Shown here in pieces: positions 23,310 through 34,093 of a DNA stretch of 64,000 nt. The stretch comes from Planctomycetia bacterium. Its GTDB lineage: Bacteria > Planctomycetota > Planctomycetia > Pirellulales > UBA1268. The translations under genes were made by a program, and so were the position numbers. Where the stretch lies: NCBI GenBank assembly GCA_026401035.1, contig JAPLNR010000033.1:16227-80226 (forward strand), given 5' to 3'. Positions within the stretch are counted from its first letter, which is position 1; every line of letters starts with the position of its first letter. The notes under the pieces were generated by a model. It did not search any database. It saw nothing but the letters and a program-made list of their open reading frames with translations, and was not told the origin of the DNA.

Positions 23310-24540
23310 ACGGTTGCGCCAGCACGATCCGCACGTCGGCCACGTTCGTGCCCGTCGGGCCGGTGCGGATGAGGCCGCCGGCAACCTGTAATAACGGATA
23401 GGCGTCACAGCGGGCCAGCGCGCGCCCCACGTCGAGACGATGCGCACCGATCGCCGCCACGACGGCTGCGTCGGCAACCGCGCCGGCCGCGTCGGTCGGG
23501 CCGTCCTCACCATCGGTGCCGATGCTCGCCACGAGCAGCCCTTCGGGCCATGCACCGGTGGTCGCAAGCACCGCGTCGATCGCCACGAGCACCGTCTGCT
23601 GGTTGCGGCCCCCGACCCCATGATCGGCAGGCACCGTCACGGTCGCCTCCCCTCCGGCGATCAACGCCCGCGGCTGGCCGTCCCGCCGCGTGGCCGCCAG
23701 CAACGCGACCGCTGCAGCGGCGAGCTGCCTGCCTGTCGCTTCAGCCGACAGCTCGGGACCGACCACGCCCGGCACCACTTCATAACCTGCCTGCCGCGCC
23801 GCCGCGGCCGCGGCCTCCACGGCGGTCGCGTTGTCGCCGACGATGACATGCCGCACGGCGCAGCCGGCCGGCGTCGTCCACGCACCGGCCGGCAGTGTCG
23901 GCGCGGGGGGCATGCAGGGCCCGGAGGCGATCACGTCGAGGTCGTCGCCAATCACGTCGGACAGCACGACCACGAGCAGCCGGCCGGCCGCGCAGGCCCG
24001 CGCGAGACCGCCTCCCTTCACGAGGCTCAGTTTTCGGCGGGCGGCGTTGAGCGTGGCGATGTCGGCGCCCGCGGCGGAGAGCCGCTGAGTGATGGCGATC
24101 TTCTCCGCGAGCGATACACCCGCCTGCGGCGCCGCCAGGAGCGCCGAGCCACCCCCGGTGATCAGGGCAATCGCCAGATCCCGCGGGCCGAGCGCTGAGA
24201 CCGCGGCAAGCATCTCCTGCGTGGCCTGCACGACCGCGGGGGTCGGCAGGTTGGCCCCCGCCGGCCGCGTCTCCCGGACCTCGATCCCCGCGACGCTGCG
24301 GCCGCAGCCCACGGGCACGCTCACAAGCCCGCTCACGCGATGCCGCGCGAGCCCTTCCGCGCCGAGCAGCTCCGCGATGCCGGCCGCCATGCCGCCGGCC
24401 GCCTTCCCGGCGCCCACCACGGCGATCCGGTCGACCGCGGCGAGGCTGAGGTCGTCGAGGGAGACGCGCCGCGCGACCAGCCGTTCCGGCAGCACGGCCG
24501 AGATGGCGGCCGACCAGATTGCTTCGGCAGCGGTGCGCAT
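23308..24540 (-). CDS. Glycerate 2-kinase (MOFRL/DUF4147 family)
   Basis: VVGAGKAAGGMAAGIAELLG, LITGGGSALLAAPQAGVSL, GVGGRNQQTVLVAI, SIGTDGEDGPTDAAGAVAD. Confidence 0.9.
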   Translation of the reverse strand: MRTAAEAIWSAAISAVLPERLVARRVSLDDLSLAAVDRIAVVGAGKAAGGMAAGIAELLGAEGLARHRVSGLVSVPVGCGRSVAGIEVRETRPAGANLPTPAVVQATQEMLAAVSALGPRDLAIALITGGGSALLAAPQAGVSLAEKIAITQRLSAAGADIATLNAARRKLSLVKGGGLARACAAGRLLVVVLSDVIGDDLDVIASGPCMPPAPTLPAGAWTTPAGCAVRHVIVGDNATAVEAAAAAARQAGYEVVPGVVGPELSAEATGRQLAAAAVALLAATRRDGQPRALIAGGEATVTVPADHGVGGRNQQTVLVAIDAVLATTGAWPEGLLVASIGTDGEDGPTDAAGAVADAAVVAAIGAHRLDVGRALARCDAYPLLQVAGGLIRTGPTGTNVADVRIVLAQP

Positions 24541-24553
24541 GATGGAGTGCAGG

Positions 24554-25408
24554 TCAGCTTCCCGGAGGCTGTTGGAAATTCTTCGGATCAAATCGGGCCA
24601 GGTCGATGCCGCCGCGGGATTCCTCCTCCAGGAGCTTCAGCCGCATCTCGAGCCTGTCGAGCCGGCGGGCGAGGATCGCCGGCGTCTCCGCAGAGGGGAC
24701 GACGGGATCTGGCCGTGGTACAGCTGGATAGCCGAGTTGACGCTGCAGCGCCGCAAAGAAGAAGAGCGGATCCTTGCCGCGGTTGGCCCGCGCGATCCGC
24801 CCCTCCTTTTCACCAAACAGGATCACGCGGTCGGGCCCCGCGTCTTCGCGGCCGGCGAGCAGGGCATCCCGCTTCTCGAGCCGCCAGTATTCGGGACTGC
24901 GCACGTAGACGAGATCGGCGAGGTCGACCAGACCCACCTGCCGCGCGACGGTCTGGATCCACGCCCGCCACTCATGGTCGAACAGGTCGTCGGTGGCGAC
25001 GGCCCCGAGGCCGCGGTCGTAGTCGAGACGGTTTCGGGACAGGCATTCGAACCGATAGAAGAACAGCCCCTGCGGCGTCGGGCTCTCGGCGCGATAGCTC
25101 GCCTCGCGCTCGAGCATCGCCAGCGCCGTCCGCATGTCGAACCGGCCGGCATCCTGTTCGGCCTTCTCCATCACGAACGACTGGAAGGCGCTGAAGTAGT
25201 GCGGCAGGCGGACCATCGCCGTCGAGAGGGTGCCGACGAGCTTGAGTTCACCGGCGAGATAGTCGATCGCCAGCGGCAATTTCGACGTCGCCAGCACCTC
25301 TTGCGCGATCGCGGCGAGGGCCTCCTGCGCCGCGATGCCGGCCGCGATCCGCTCGGCGAACACCCTGAAGAGGTAGGCCTGCTCGATGTATTCCTCACGG
25401 TCGAGCAT
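24554..25408 (-). CDS. Conserved hypothetical planctomycete protein
   Basis: 285-codon frame from MLDREEYIEQAYLFRVFAER; coherent amino-acid composition; no named domain recognised. Confidence 0.75.
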   Translation of the reverse strand: MLDREEYIEQAYLFRVFAERIAAGIAAQEALAAIAQEVLATSKLPLAIDYLAGELKLVGTLSTAMVRLPHYFSAFQSFVMEKAEQDAGRFDMRTALAMLEREASYRAESPTPQGLFFYRFECLSRNRLDYDRGLGAVATDDLFDHEWRAWIQTVARQVGLVDLADLVYVRSPEYWRLEKRDALLAGREDAGPDRVILFGEKEGRIARANRGKDPLFFFAALQRQLGYPAVPRPDPVVPSAETPAILARRLDRLEMRLKLLEEESRGGIDLARFDPKNFQQPPGS

Positions 25409-25529
25409 GGCGGACGGACTTCCTGGGGAGAATTCGCGGGGCGGTGCCTCGGCGGCCCTCGTCCCCATCCTATAATCAGTTCGGTGTCCGCAAGAGTCCG
25501 CGGCCCGCATCCCGCCGGAAGAAACTTCC

Positions 25530-26738
25530 ATGCCCGACCGCTTCTCGTCGATCGAGTCCGCCGTTGCCGCCATCCACCGCGGCGCGATGGTGATCGTCGT
25601 CGACGCCGAGGATCGGGAGAACGAGGGGGATTTCGTCTGTGCCGCCGACAAGGTTTCGACCGAGATCGTGAACTTCATGATCAAGCACGGCCGCGGGCAG
25701 GTCTGCATGCCGATCCTGCCCGATCTGGCCAAGCGGCTGGAACTGCCGATGATGGTCGAGACCAACTCGACGCCGCTGGGCACCGCCTTCACCGTGCCGG
25801 TCGACCACGTCACGGCCCGCACCGGCATCACGGCGGCCGAACGCGCCACCACGATCGCCGCGATGCTCCAACCGGACAGCAAGCCGACCGACTTCGTCCG
25901 GCCGGGCCACCTCTTCCCGCTCGTGGCCAAGGAGGGGGGCGTGCTCAGGCGGGCCGGCCACACCGAGGCGGCCGTCGACCTCGCGCGACTGGCGGATCTC
26001 CAGCCGGCCGGCGTGCTCTGCGAGATCCTCGACGAGTCGGGCAACCGGGCCGACCGTGCGGCGCTCTTCGCGCTGGCCCGCGACCACAAGCTCGAGATCA
26101 TCACCATCGAGGAACTGATCCGGTATCGCCGCTCCCGGGAAAAACTCGTCTACCGGATCGCCGAGGCCGACCTGCCGACGAAGTGGGGCCGCTTTCGCGT
26201 GGTCGCCTACGGCGTGAAGTTCGAGACCCAGCAGCCGCTGGTGCTGGTGATGGGCGACCTGTCGTCCGTGGCGGCGCCCTTGGTGCGACTGCATTCTTCC
26301 TGCTTCACCGGCGACCTGCTCGACAGCTTGCGGTGCGACTGCGGCGACCAACTCCATCTCGCGCTCGACATGATCGGCCGCGAGGGAGCGGGCGTGCTCG
26401 TCTACCTGCCGCAGGAGGGCCGCGGCATCGGGCTCGTCGAGAAGATCCGCGCCTACCAACTCCAGGATCAGGGACTCGACACCGTCGAGGCTAATCTCGC
26501 CCTCGGCTACAAGGCCGATTCGCGGGATTACGGCGTCGGCATTCAGCTGCTCAAGGACCTCGGACTGCGGCGGGTGCGGCTGCTCACCAACAATCCGAAG
26601 AAGACCGACGCCTTCATCTACGGTGGCTTTGATCTGGAAGTCATCGACCAGGTGCCGATCCTGCCCCCCGTGCACGAGTTCAACGAGCGCTACCTCGCCA
26701 CGAAGCGCGAGAAGATGGGCCATCAGTTTCCGGATTGA
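25530..26738 (+). CDS. ribBA: Bifunctional 3,4-dihydroxy-2-butanone 4-phosphate synthase / GTP cyclohydrolase II
   Basis: VDAEDRENEGDFVCAAD, MIKHGRGQVCMP, DHVTARTGITAAERATTI, SSCFTGDLLDSLRCDCGDQL, YLPQEGRGIGL. Confidence 0.97.
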   Translation: MPDRFSSIESAVAAIHRGAMVIVVDAEDRENEGDFVCAADKVSTEIVNFMIKHGRGQVCMPILPDLAKRLELPMMVETNSTPLGTAFTVPVDHVTARTGITAAERATTIAAMLQPDSKPTDFVRPGHLFPLVAKEGGVLRRAGHTEAAVDLARLADLQPAGVLCEILDESGNRADRAALFALARDHKLEIITIEELIRYRRSREKLVYRIAEADLPTKWGRFRVVAYGVKFETQQPLVLVMGDLSSVAAPLVRLHSSCFTGDLLDSLRCDCGDQLHLALDMIGREGAGVLVYLPQEGRGIGLVEKIRAYQLQDQGLDTVEANLALGYKADSRDYGVGIQLLKDLGLRRVRLLTNNPKKTDAFIYGGFDLEVIDQVPILPPVHEFNERYLATKREKMGHQFPD

Positions 26739-26853
26739 GGTCGCGCGGACCGCACGGCCATGCCGACGGCCCGCTGCCGGCCGGATTGACCGGCCCGCGC
26801 GGAGCGGCGTAGCATCACTTTCCGACGGAACCCTTTGACCGGCGGAGTGCACG

Positions 26854-28839
26854 ATGCATCGATGGAGCGGCGTTGAACAGGGCCGGCGGCCGGCCGTTTC
26901 GGTGATCGTGGCGCTGGCGGCGTTGCTGCTGCTGCCGGCCTGTGGCCGGAAGACCGGCGATGCCCTGGAAGAGGCGCTCGAAAACGCCCGGCCGGAGTCG
27001 ACGGCCGCCGAGCCCACCCGGGCGGAGCCGGCGCCTCCGCCCGCCGAACGCGGCACCGAGCCGTTCACGCCGCCGGCCCTGGCGGCGCTCGACGCCGAGG
27101 CCAAGTGGATCGACCGGCCGGTGCGGGACGGCCTGAAGATGCTCCGGGAAGCACAGAAGCAGGAGACCGTGCTGGCCACGGTCGACGAGGCGCTGGCCCT
27201 CGAAAACGACTCCGCCGCCGCGAATGCCAAGATCCTCTCGGCGCTCGGCCGGCTGCCAGAGCCCGAACAGGCGGATCTCGAGGCCCGGATCGACCGCCAC
27301 GTGACCGGCGACCTCGGCAGCACCAATCCGATCATGATCAGCACGTCGGCGGAGTTCGACATCCTCGGCCTGACGGGCTTCGGGCTCTTCTCGTTCGACC
27401 GGATCCTCGAACCCTTCGCCACCGCCGAGACCGTCGCCTCCTGGCAGACGAGCGCCGACGGGCTCCTCGACAAGGTCGTGCTCCGCGACGACATCCTCTG
27501 GAGCGACGGCCGGCCGATCACGGCCCACGACATCGCCTTCACCTACACGGTGATCATGGATCCGCGGGTGCCGGTGCCGGCCGTCCGCAGCGGCACCGAT
27601 CAGCTCCGCTGGGTGCATGCCTACGACGACCGCACGCTGGTCTTCTTCCACAAGGAGCCGCTGGCCACCAACGTCTGGAACATCAACTTCCCCGTGCTGC
27701 CGAAGCACATCTATGAAAAGACCTGGGAGCAGGACCCCACGCTCAAGGACAGCCCCGAGCACGTGACGCTCGAGCAGTCGCCGGTGTCGGGCGGCCCCTA
27801 TGAGATCGTCGAACGGAAGCGCGGCCAGCAGATCGTCCTCCGGCGCCGGGCGAGCTGGGCGACGGTCGGCGGCACCCGGGTTCGCGAGGAGCCCTTCTTC
27901 AAGGAGATCCGCTTCCGCATCATCGAGGATCCCAACACATCGCTCCTGGCCCTCAAGTCGGGCGAGATCGACGAGATGATCCTGCTCCCCGAGCAGTGGA
28001 CGACGCAGACCAAGGGGGAGGACTTCTCCGGGCGCAACACGAAGGTGACGGCGCCGGAGTGGGTGAGTTTCCATTTCGGCTGGAACATCGAGACGCCGTT
28101 CTTCGCAGACCGCCGCATCCGCCGCGCGATGAGCTACGCCTTCGACCACGATGCGATGCTCGAGAAACTCTGCTACGGCCTCTACGAACCGGCCGTGGGC
28201 ACGTTCCACCAGTCGTCGTGGATGTCGCCGAAGAAGAAGCTCGAGCCCTCCAAGCAGGATCTCGACAAGGCCGAGGCGCTGCTCGACGAGGCCGGCTGGA
28301 CCGACCACGACAACGACGGCGTCCGCGACAAGGAAATCAACGGCCGGCTCGTGCCGTTCGAGTTTTCGATGCTCGTCAACCAGCAGCCACTGCGGGTGGC
28401 GATCTGCACGCTGCTCAAGGAAAACCTCGACCAGATCGGCGTGCGGGTGAACGTCCGGCCGACGGAGTCGACCGTGCTGCAGCAGCTCACCCAGGAAAAG
28501 AAATTCCAGGCCTACCTGGGCGGCTGGGGCGCGGGCACCGATCCCGACTCGTCGGAAAATATCTGGGCCACAGGCGCCGGCCGCAACTTCACCGGCTACT
28601 CCAACCCCGAGGTCGATCGGCTCTTCGCGGAGGGCCGCCGCGTGCTCGACCGGGCGAAGCGGGCCGAGAAGTATGCCCGCATCCAGGAGATCCTCTACGA
28701 GGACCAGCCCTACACCTGGCTCTACTGGCGGAACAGTTTCTACGGCTTCTCGAAGGGTCTCCGCGGCTACGTCTTCAGCCCCCGCGGCCCCTACCACTAT
28801 TCCCCCGGCTTCAGCAGCCTCTGGATGCCCCGCGAGTAG
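26854..28839 (+). CDS. Peptide ABC transporter substrate-binding lipoprotein
   Basis: LLLPACG lipobox; ITAHDIAFTYTVIMDP, VSGGPYEIVERKRGQQIVLRR, SBP_bac_5-type motifs. Confidence 0.93.
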   Translation: MHRWSGVEQGRRPAVSVIVALAALLLLPACGRKTGDALEEALENARPESTAAEPTRAEPAPPPAERGTEPFTPPALAALDAEAKWIDRPVRDGLKMLREAQKQETVLATVDEALALENDSAAANAKILSALGRLPEPEQADLEARIDRHVTGDLGSTNPIMISTSAEFDILGLTGFGLFSFDRILEPFATAETVASWQTSADGLLDKVVLRDDILWSDGRPITAHDIAFTYTVIMDPRVPVPAVRSGTDQLRWVHAYDDRTLVFFHKEPLATNVWNINFPVLPKHIYEKTWEQDPTLKDSPEHVTLEQSPVSGGPYEIVERKRGQQIVLRRRASWATVGGTRVREEPFFKEIRFRIIEDPNTSLLALKSGEIDEMILLPEQWTTQTKGEDFSGRNTKVTAPEWVSFHFGWNIETPFFADRRIRRAMSYAFDHDAMLEKLCYGLYEPAVGTFHQSSWMSPKKKLEPSKQDLDKAEALLDEAGWTDHDNDGVRDKEINGRLVPFEFSMLVNQQPLRVAICTLLKENLDQIGVRVNVRPTESTVLQQLTQEKKFQAYLGGWGAGTDPDSSENIWATGAGRNFTGYSNPEVDRLFAEGRRVLDRAKRAEKYARIQEILYEDQPYTWLYWRNSFYGFSKGLRGYVFSPRGPYHYSPGFSSLWMPRE

Positions 28840-28878
28840 CGCGCAAAGTGGGGTAGCCTTCAGGCTGCCATCCTCAGC

Positions 28879-29868
28879 ATGACCACGTATCTCATCCGGC
28901 GGCTGCTCTTCGGGGTCGTCACGCTCCTCGTCATCACCTGCTTCGTCTACGGGCTGGCCCGCAACATGCCGGGCACGCCGCTGACGGTGCAGCTCGGCGA
29001 GACCGACCCGAGCCGCAAGTTCAACCCTGAGGATCTCGAGCGGATGAAGCGGATCTACGGCCTCGACAAGCCGTGGCCGGTGGGCTACGCCCAGTGGCTC
29101 GGCAATGTCGTGCAGGGGGACCTCGGCCGGTCGATTTCGCGGAAGCAGCCCGTGGCCACGCTGATCGCCGAACGGATCGGGCCGACGTTCCTCGTCTCCG
29201 GCACGGCGCTGGTCCTCGCCTGGCTGGCGGCCATTCCGCTGGGCTTGTATGCCTCTGCCCGCAGCGGCACGGTCGACGAGCGGGCGACGAGCCTCGTGCT
29301 CTACGTGCTCTATTCGTTCCCGACGTTCGTGGCCGCGCTCTTCCTGCAGATCATCTTCGCGGTCTGGCTGCGGGGCACGAACTGGGAGCTGCCGCTCTTT
29401 GGCATGACCGACCTGCCGGCCGATGCACCGCTGCTGGTGCGGATCACCGACATCGCTCGGCACGCGATCCTGCCCGTCACCTGCCAGACCTACGTGAGCC
29501 TCGCCTACGACAGCCGCTTCATCAAGGCAAACATGGAGGAGGCGGTGCGGCAGGACTACATCCGCACCGCGCGGGCGAAGGGGGCGGGGCCCTGGCGGGT
29601 GCTCTTCCGCCACGCCTTCCGCAACACGCTCATCCCGCTCGTCACGCTCTTGGGCCTCTCGCTCCCCGGCCTCATCGGCGGCTCGGTGATCATCGAGCAG
29701 ATCTTCACCTGGCCCGGCATGGGGCGTCTCTTCTTCGAGAGCATCCGCGAGCGCGACTATCCGACGATCATGGGGCTGACGCTGATGTTCAGCATGCTCA
29801 CGCTGGCCGGCCAACTGCTCGCCGACCTCCTGTACTGCGTCGTCGACCCCCGGGTGAGCGTCGAATGA
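28879..29868 (+). CDS. Peptide ABC transporter permease (OppB/DppB-like)
   Basis: BPD inner-membrane motif ARAKGAGPWRVLFRHAFRNTLIPLVTLLGL. Confidence 0.95.
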   Translation: MTTYLIRRLLFGVVTLLVITCFVYGLARNMPGTPLTVQLGETDPSRKFNPEDLERMKRIYGLDKPWPVGYAQWLGNVVQGDLGRSISRKQPVATLIAERIGPTFLVSGTALVLAWLAAIPLGLYASARSGTVDERATSLVLYVLYSFPTFVAALFLQIIFAVWLRGTNWELPLFGMTDLPADAPLLVRITDIARHAILPVTCQTYVSLAYDSRFIKANMEEAVRQDYIRTARAKGAGPWRVLFRHAFRNTLIPLVTLLGLSLPGLIGGSVIIEQIFTWPGMGRLFFESIRERDYPTIMGLTLMFSMLTLAGQLLADLLYCVVDPRVSVE

Positions 29869-30944
29869 ATGCCTCCTCGCCAATCCGTTCCAGCGGCTTC
29901 TGGGCGGAGGCCTGGCGGCGGTTTCGCCGGAAGCCGCTGGCCATGGCCGCGCTGGCGTTCGTCTCGTTGCTCATGCTCGTGGCCGGCCTCGCGCCGGCCA
30001 TCGCCGGCACGAAGCCCGTCATCTGCCGCTACAAGGGCCGGCTCTACGCGCCCTGCCTGGGCTACTTCGACCGGCGGCTCGAACCCACGATCTTCGCGAA
30101 GGACAAGTTCCGCGGCACCTATCCAAGGAACCTCGTGGAAAAGGATCCCGGGAGCTGGGCGGTCTGGCCGCTAGTCTTCCAGGATCCCTACCGCAGCGTC
30201 CGCGACGACGAATGGCCGGGCCGCCCGGCCAACCCGGCCCGCGACGAGGGGCGGCCCAGCCGCATCAATCTCTTCGGCACCGATCAGGCCGGCGTCGACG
30301 TGTTCGCGAAGATGGTGCATGGCACCACGATCGCGCTGTTGGTCGGCTTTGTGTCGATGGGGATCGCGGGCTCGATCGGCATCGTCGTCGGCGCGCTGGG
30401 GGGCTACCTCGGCGGCTGGGTCGACATGCTCACCAGCCGCGTCACCGAGATCGTGATGTGCATCCCCACGCTCGTCCTGATCCTGTCCATCATGGCGCTG
30501 CTGGAAAAGCCGACGATCTGGCACACGATGGCGATCATCGGCGCCACCGGCTGGACCGGGATCGCCCGGCTCACCCGCGGCGAATTCCTCCGGCTGCGGC
30601 AGAGTGAATTCGTGACGGCCGCCCGGGCCACCGGCGCCGGCCCCGTCCGCATCATGCTGCGGCACATCCTCCCCAACGCCCTGGCCCCGATCCTCGTGCC
30701 GATCACGTTCGGCATCGCCTCCGCCATCCTCACCGAAAGCTCGCTGTCGTTTCTGGGCTTCGGGCCGCCGCCGCCGTCGGCCAGCTGGGGCTCGATCCTC
30801 AACGACGCGCGGAGCAACCTCTCGATGTGGTGGCTCGTGGTCTTCCCGGGCGTCGCCATCTTCCTCACCGTGCTGGCCTACAACCTGATCGGCGAGGGGC
30901 TCCAGGAAGCGACCGATCCGCGGCTCCGCGAGGCCAGAAAGTAG
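29865..30944 (+). CDS. Peptide ABC transporter permease (OppC/DppC-like)
   Basis: MNASSPIRSSGFWAEAWRRFRRKPLAMAAL; ARATGAGPVRIMLRHILPNALAPILV; overlaps the previous stop (ATGA). Confidence 0.95.
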   Translation: MNASSPIRSSGFWAEAWRRFRRKPLAMAALAFVSLLMLVAGLAPAIAGTKPVICRYKGRLYAPCLGYFDRRLEPTIFAKDKFRGTYPRNLVEKDPGSWAVWPLVFQDPYRSVRDDEWPGRPANPARDEGRPSRINLFGTDQAGVDVFAKMVHGTTIALLVGFVSMGIAGSIGIVVGALGGYLGGWVDMLTSRVTEIVMCIPTLVLILSIMALLEKPTIWHTMAIIGATGWTGIARLTRGEFLRLRQSEFVTAARATGAGPVRIMLRHILPNALAPILVPITFGIASAILTESSLSFLGFGPPPPSASWGSILNDARSNLSMWWLVVFPGVAIFLTVLAYNLIGEGLQEATDPRLREARK

Positions 30945-30962
30945 GACAGGCTTCAGCCTGTC
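30945..30962. repeat. GACAGGCTTCAGCCTGTC hairpin abutting the OppC stop codon
   Basis: AAG TAG gacaggcttcagcctgtc; 8-bp perfect arms. Confidence 0.85.
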
Positions 30963-31004
30963 ACCACCACCGCACACACAGGCCCCCGCCTGTCGCCACT
31001 CCCC

Positions 31005-32084
31005 ATGCCACTCCTCGAAATCAACAACCTCGTGACGGCGTTTCACACCCCGGCCGGCCGCGTGCCGGCGGTGGATGGCGTGTCGCTGTCGATCGAACGC
31101 GGGAAGACGCTCGGCCTCGTCGGCGAGAGCGGCTGCGGCAAGAGCGTGACGGCGATGTCGATTCTCCGGCTGGTGGCGTCGCCCGGCGTGATCGAGTCGG
31201 GCGAAATCCTGCTCGCCCGGGAGGGGGGCAGCGTCGATCTCACGCAGCTGCCCGAGCCGGAGCTCCGCAAGGTTCGCGGCGGTCGAATCGGCATGATCTT
31301 CCAGGAGCCGATGACGAGCCTCAACCCAGTGTTCACGATCGGGGATCAGATCGCTGAGGCCGTCCTGCTGCATCGGGCCGTTCCTCGGGCGGCCGCGCGG
31401 GCGCGGGCGCTGGAGATGCTGAAGCTGGTACGGCTGGCCGATCCCGAGCAGCGGCTCGACGAATATCCGCACCAGCTGTCGGGCGGCATGCGACAGCGGG
31501 TGATGATCGCGATGGCGCTGGCCTGCGAACCCGATCTCGTGATCGCCGACGAACCCACCACGGCGCTCGACGTCACGATCCAGGCGCAGATTCTCGAATT
31601 GCTCTCCGACCTGCGCCGCCGGCTGCAGACCTCGCTCCTGCTGATCACGCACGACCTCGGCGTGGTGGCCGAGACCTGCGACGAGGTGGCGGTGATGTAT
31701 GCAGGCCGGATCGTCGAACGCGCGCCGGCCGCGGAGCTCTTCGCCAATCCGCAGCACCCCTACACGATCGGCCTCCTGGCGGCCCGGCCGGCCACCGGCG
31801 TGCGTCACGAGGGTCCGCTGCGGACGATTCCCGGCATGGTGCCGCTGCCGCAGAACTTTCCAGCCGGCTGCCGGTTTCACCCGCGGTGCGCCTACGCCCG
31901 CCTGCCGCACTGCGCCGGCGACGTGCCGCCGCTGCGGGACATCCGCCCCCAGCACCAGGCCCGCTGCCACTACGCCGGCGAACTCGGTCCGGCAACGGGC
32001 GAAAAAGGGGACGCAGCTCATTTCCCGCATTTTTCAAACGCGGGAAATGAGCTGCGTCCCCTTTTTCCGGAGGGGGGTTCATGA
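31005..32084 (+). CDS. Peptide ABC transporter ATP-binding protein (OppD-like) with palindrome-encoded C-terminal tail
   Basis: [44 protein letters not shown]; tail [28 protein letters not shown] derives from the 32001-32067 palindrome. Confidence 0.94.
   Translation: MPLLEINNLVTAFHTPAGRVPAVDGVSLSIERGKTLGLVGESGCGKSVTAMSILRLVASPGVIESGEILLAREGGSVDLTQLPEPELRKVRGGRIGMIFQEPMTSLNPVFTIGDQIAEAVLLHRAVPRAAARARALEMLKLVRLADPEQRLDEYPHQLSGGMRQRVMIAMALACEPDLVIADEPTTALDVTIQAQILELLSDLRRRLQTSLLLITHDLGVVAETCDEVAVMYAGRIVERAPAAELFANPQHPYTIGLLAARPATGVRHEGPLRTIPGMVPLPQNFPAGCRFHPRCAYARLPHCAGDVPPLRDIRPQHQARCHYAGELGPATGEKGDAAHFPHFSNAGNELRPLFPEGGS
32001..32067. repeat. REP-like palindrome, 28-bp perfect arms
   Basis: gaaaaaggggacgcagctcatttcccgc-atttttcaaac-gcgggaaatgagctgcgtcccctttttc. 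Confidence 0.95.
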
Positions 32085-33172
32085 CCACGCAGCCGCTCCT
32101 CGTCGTGGAGAACCTCCAGACGCACTTTCCCGTGCGCCGCGGCCTGCTCCGCCGCGTCAGCGGCAGCGTTCAAGCGGTCGACGGCGTGAGCTTCTCGATT
32201 GCCAAGCGGCGCACGCTCGGGCTCGTCGGCGAAAGCGGCTGCGGCAAGACGACGGTCGGCCGCAGCATCCTCAGGCTCGTCGAGCCGACGGGGGGCGACG
32301 TGCGGTTTGCCGGCGCGAGCGTGCGCGGCATGAATGCCCGCGACCTGCGGGCGCTCCGCCGCCGGATGCAGATCGTGTTTCAGGATCCGTATGGCTCACT
32401 CAATCCACGGATGACGGTCCGCGGCATTCTCGAGGAGGGGCTCGTGATCCACCGCATGGGGGACGCACGGGACAGGCTCGCGCGGATGCGGCGGGCGCTC
32501 GACCGCACGGGCCTGACGGCGGCGACGCTCGAACGGTATCCGCACGAGTTCTCCGGCGGGCAGCGGCAGCGGATCGCGATCGCGCGGGCGCTCGTCCTCG
32601 AGCCCGAGTTTCTCGTGCTCGACGAGCCGATCTCGGCGCTCGACGTATCGATCCAGGCACAGGTCGTCAACCTGCTCGTGGAGCTCCGCGAGGAATTAGG
32701 GCTCACGTATCTCTTCATCTCGCACGATCTGTCGGTGGTCGAATACGTCTCCGACGACGTGGCCGTCATGTACCTCGGCCGGCTCGTCGAACGGGCCGAC
32801 GCCGCCGCGCTCTATCGCGCTCCGCTCCATCCCTACACGCTGGCGCTCTTCTCGGCGGTGCCCACCATCGACCCGGCCCGCCGCCGCCGCCGGATCGTGC
32901 TCACCGGCGACGTGCCGAGCCCCTCACGGCCGCCCCGCGGCTGCCGGTTTCATCCCCGCTGCCCGCTCGCGGAGAGCGTCTGCCGCGAGGTCGATCCGCC
33001 CGCAACGACGCTCGACGGCCACCTCGTGCACTGCCACGTCGCAGCCCGCGAACTCGAGCGATCGGCGGGCGACGTGCGGGCCGCCGCGGCCAGCATCGCC
33101 GAGGCGATGGCCGCCGCGTCCGCCAAACCGGCCTCCGACGCCGCGGCAGCTTCCGGTACACTCAAGGCGTAA
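32081..33172 (+). CDS. Peptide ABC transporter ATP-binding protein (OppF-like)
   Basis: [55 protein letters not shown]; starts at overlapping ATGA. Confidence 0.94.
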   Translation: MTTQPLLVVENLQTHFPVRRGLLRRVSGSVQAVDGVSFSIAKRRTLGLVGESGCGKTTVGRSILRLVEPTGGDVRFAGASVRGMNARDLRALRRRMQIVFQDPYGSLNPRMTVRGILEEGLVIHRMGDARDRLARMRRALDRTGLTAATLERYPHEFSGGQRQRIAIARALVLEPEFLVLDEPISALDVSIQAQVVNLLVELREELGLTYLFISHDLSVVEYVSDDVAVMYLGRLVERADAAALYRAPLHPYTLALFSAVPTIDPARRRRRIVLTGDVPSPSRPPRGCRFHPRCPLAESVCREVDPPATTLDGHLVHCHVAARELERSAGDVRAAAASIAEAMAAASAKPASDAAAASGTLKA

Positions 33173-33241
33173 CGCCGCCGGCCGCTGACCAAGGTCGCTG
33201 CAGCGGTGTTGCTCCAGTCCGACACCGCAATGAGGTCTGCG

Positions 33242-34093
33242 ATGAACCAGCAGCGAATGCTCCTGGCTGTGGTCGTCCTGATGACGGGAGCCGCGGCCCA
33301 TCCAAGTGCGGCGCAAAATCCGGAGACGCCACCGCCACGACGAGGCGGCCTGCTGCCGCAGCGGACGGCGGCCCCCAGCGTCGAGCCCATCTCCCGCGCC
33401 GAATTGCTGCGCCGCTTCGATCTCAACGCCGACGGCAGCATCGACGAAGCCGAGGCCGAGATGGCCCGGTCGCGGATGCGCCGCGAACGGGCCGAGGTGC
33501 TGCGCAACTCCGGCATCGATCCGGTGACGGGCCGGCCGCGGGGAGCTCCGCCGCCGCAGGCACCGGCAAAAGCCGTGGCGACACAGCCGCCCGCCAGCGG
33601 GCAGGCGGCAGGCGACGAATTGCTGCTGGTGCCGGGGCGGCCGGATGGCAGCGGCATCCCGCCGACAGCGCGTGATGCCAACGCCGGTGCCCGTCAGCCC
33701 GGCGGCGCGTCGCCGGTCTCCCCTGCGACGGAGCGGCCGATGGCCACCACCGGCGGCGTCCGCGCCGGCGCGCCCCCGGTCAGGCCGGGCTACGGCTCGC
33801 TCGGACCGAAGCCCAATCTCAATGCCGGTCGCCCGCTCGACGCACCGGCTGGGGGCCAGCGTGGGATTCAGGCTGGGATGCAAAGTGGCGGTCGGTCTGG
33901 CGCGCAGGCTGGCCCGCAGGCTGGCGTGCAGGGTGGAACGCCGGCACCTCGGCCGGGCCTGCCACGCACCGGCGGCGGCGTTTCCGGCCGCTCGACACAA
34001 AATGCCACGCCGTCCCGCGGGTCGCCACCACCGCGGCCGGGTCTGTTTCCGCAGGCTTCCCCCCGGATTTCGGCCGAAGACATCGGCCAATAA
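33242..34093 (+). CDS. Secreted EF-hand-type calcium-binding protein with Gly/Gln/Pro-rich tail
   Basis: RFDLNADGSIDEAEAEMARSRMRRER EF-hand loop; signal peptide MLLAVVVLMTGAAAHPSAAQ. Confidence 0.75.
   Translation: MNQQRMLLAVVVLMTGAAAHPSAAQNPETPPPRRGGLLPQRTAAPSVEPISRAELLRRFDLNADGSIDEAEAEMARSRMRRERAEVLRNSGIDPVTGRPRGAPPPQAPAKAVATQPPASGQAAGDELLLVPGRPDGSGIPPTARDANAGARQPGGASPVSPATERPMATTGGVRAGAPPVRPGYGSLGPKPNLNAGRPLDAPAGGQRGIQAGMQSGGRSGAQAGPQAGVQGGTPAPRPGLPRTGGGVSGRSTQNATPSRGSPPPRPGLFPQASPRISAEDIGQ

Noticed and set aside
24089-26494. 801-aa plus-strand ORF across glycerate kinase, the hypothetical gene and ribBA
   Set aside because: Runs across three well-supported genes; translation is Arg/Pro/Ala-rich noise.
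25476-27542. 688-aa minus-strand ORF opposite ribBA
   Set aside because: Shadow ORF; ribBA motifs on the plus strand are unambiguous.
26815-29883. 1022-aa minus-strand ORF opposite the peptide ABC transporter genes
   Set aside because: Antisense shadow ORF typical of high-GC DNA; low-complexity Arg/His/Glu-rich translation with no family motifs, while the plus strand encodes clear SBP and permease genes.
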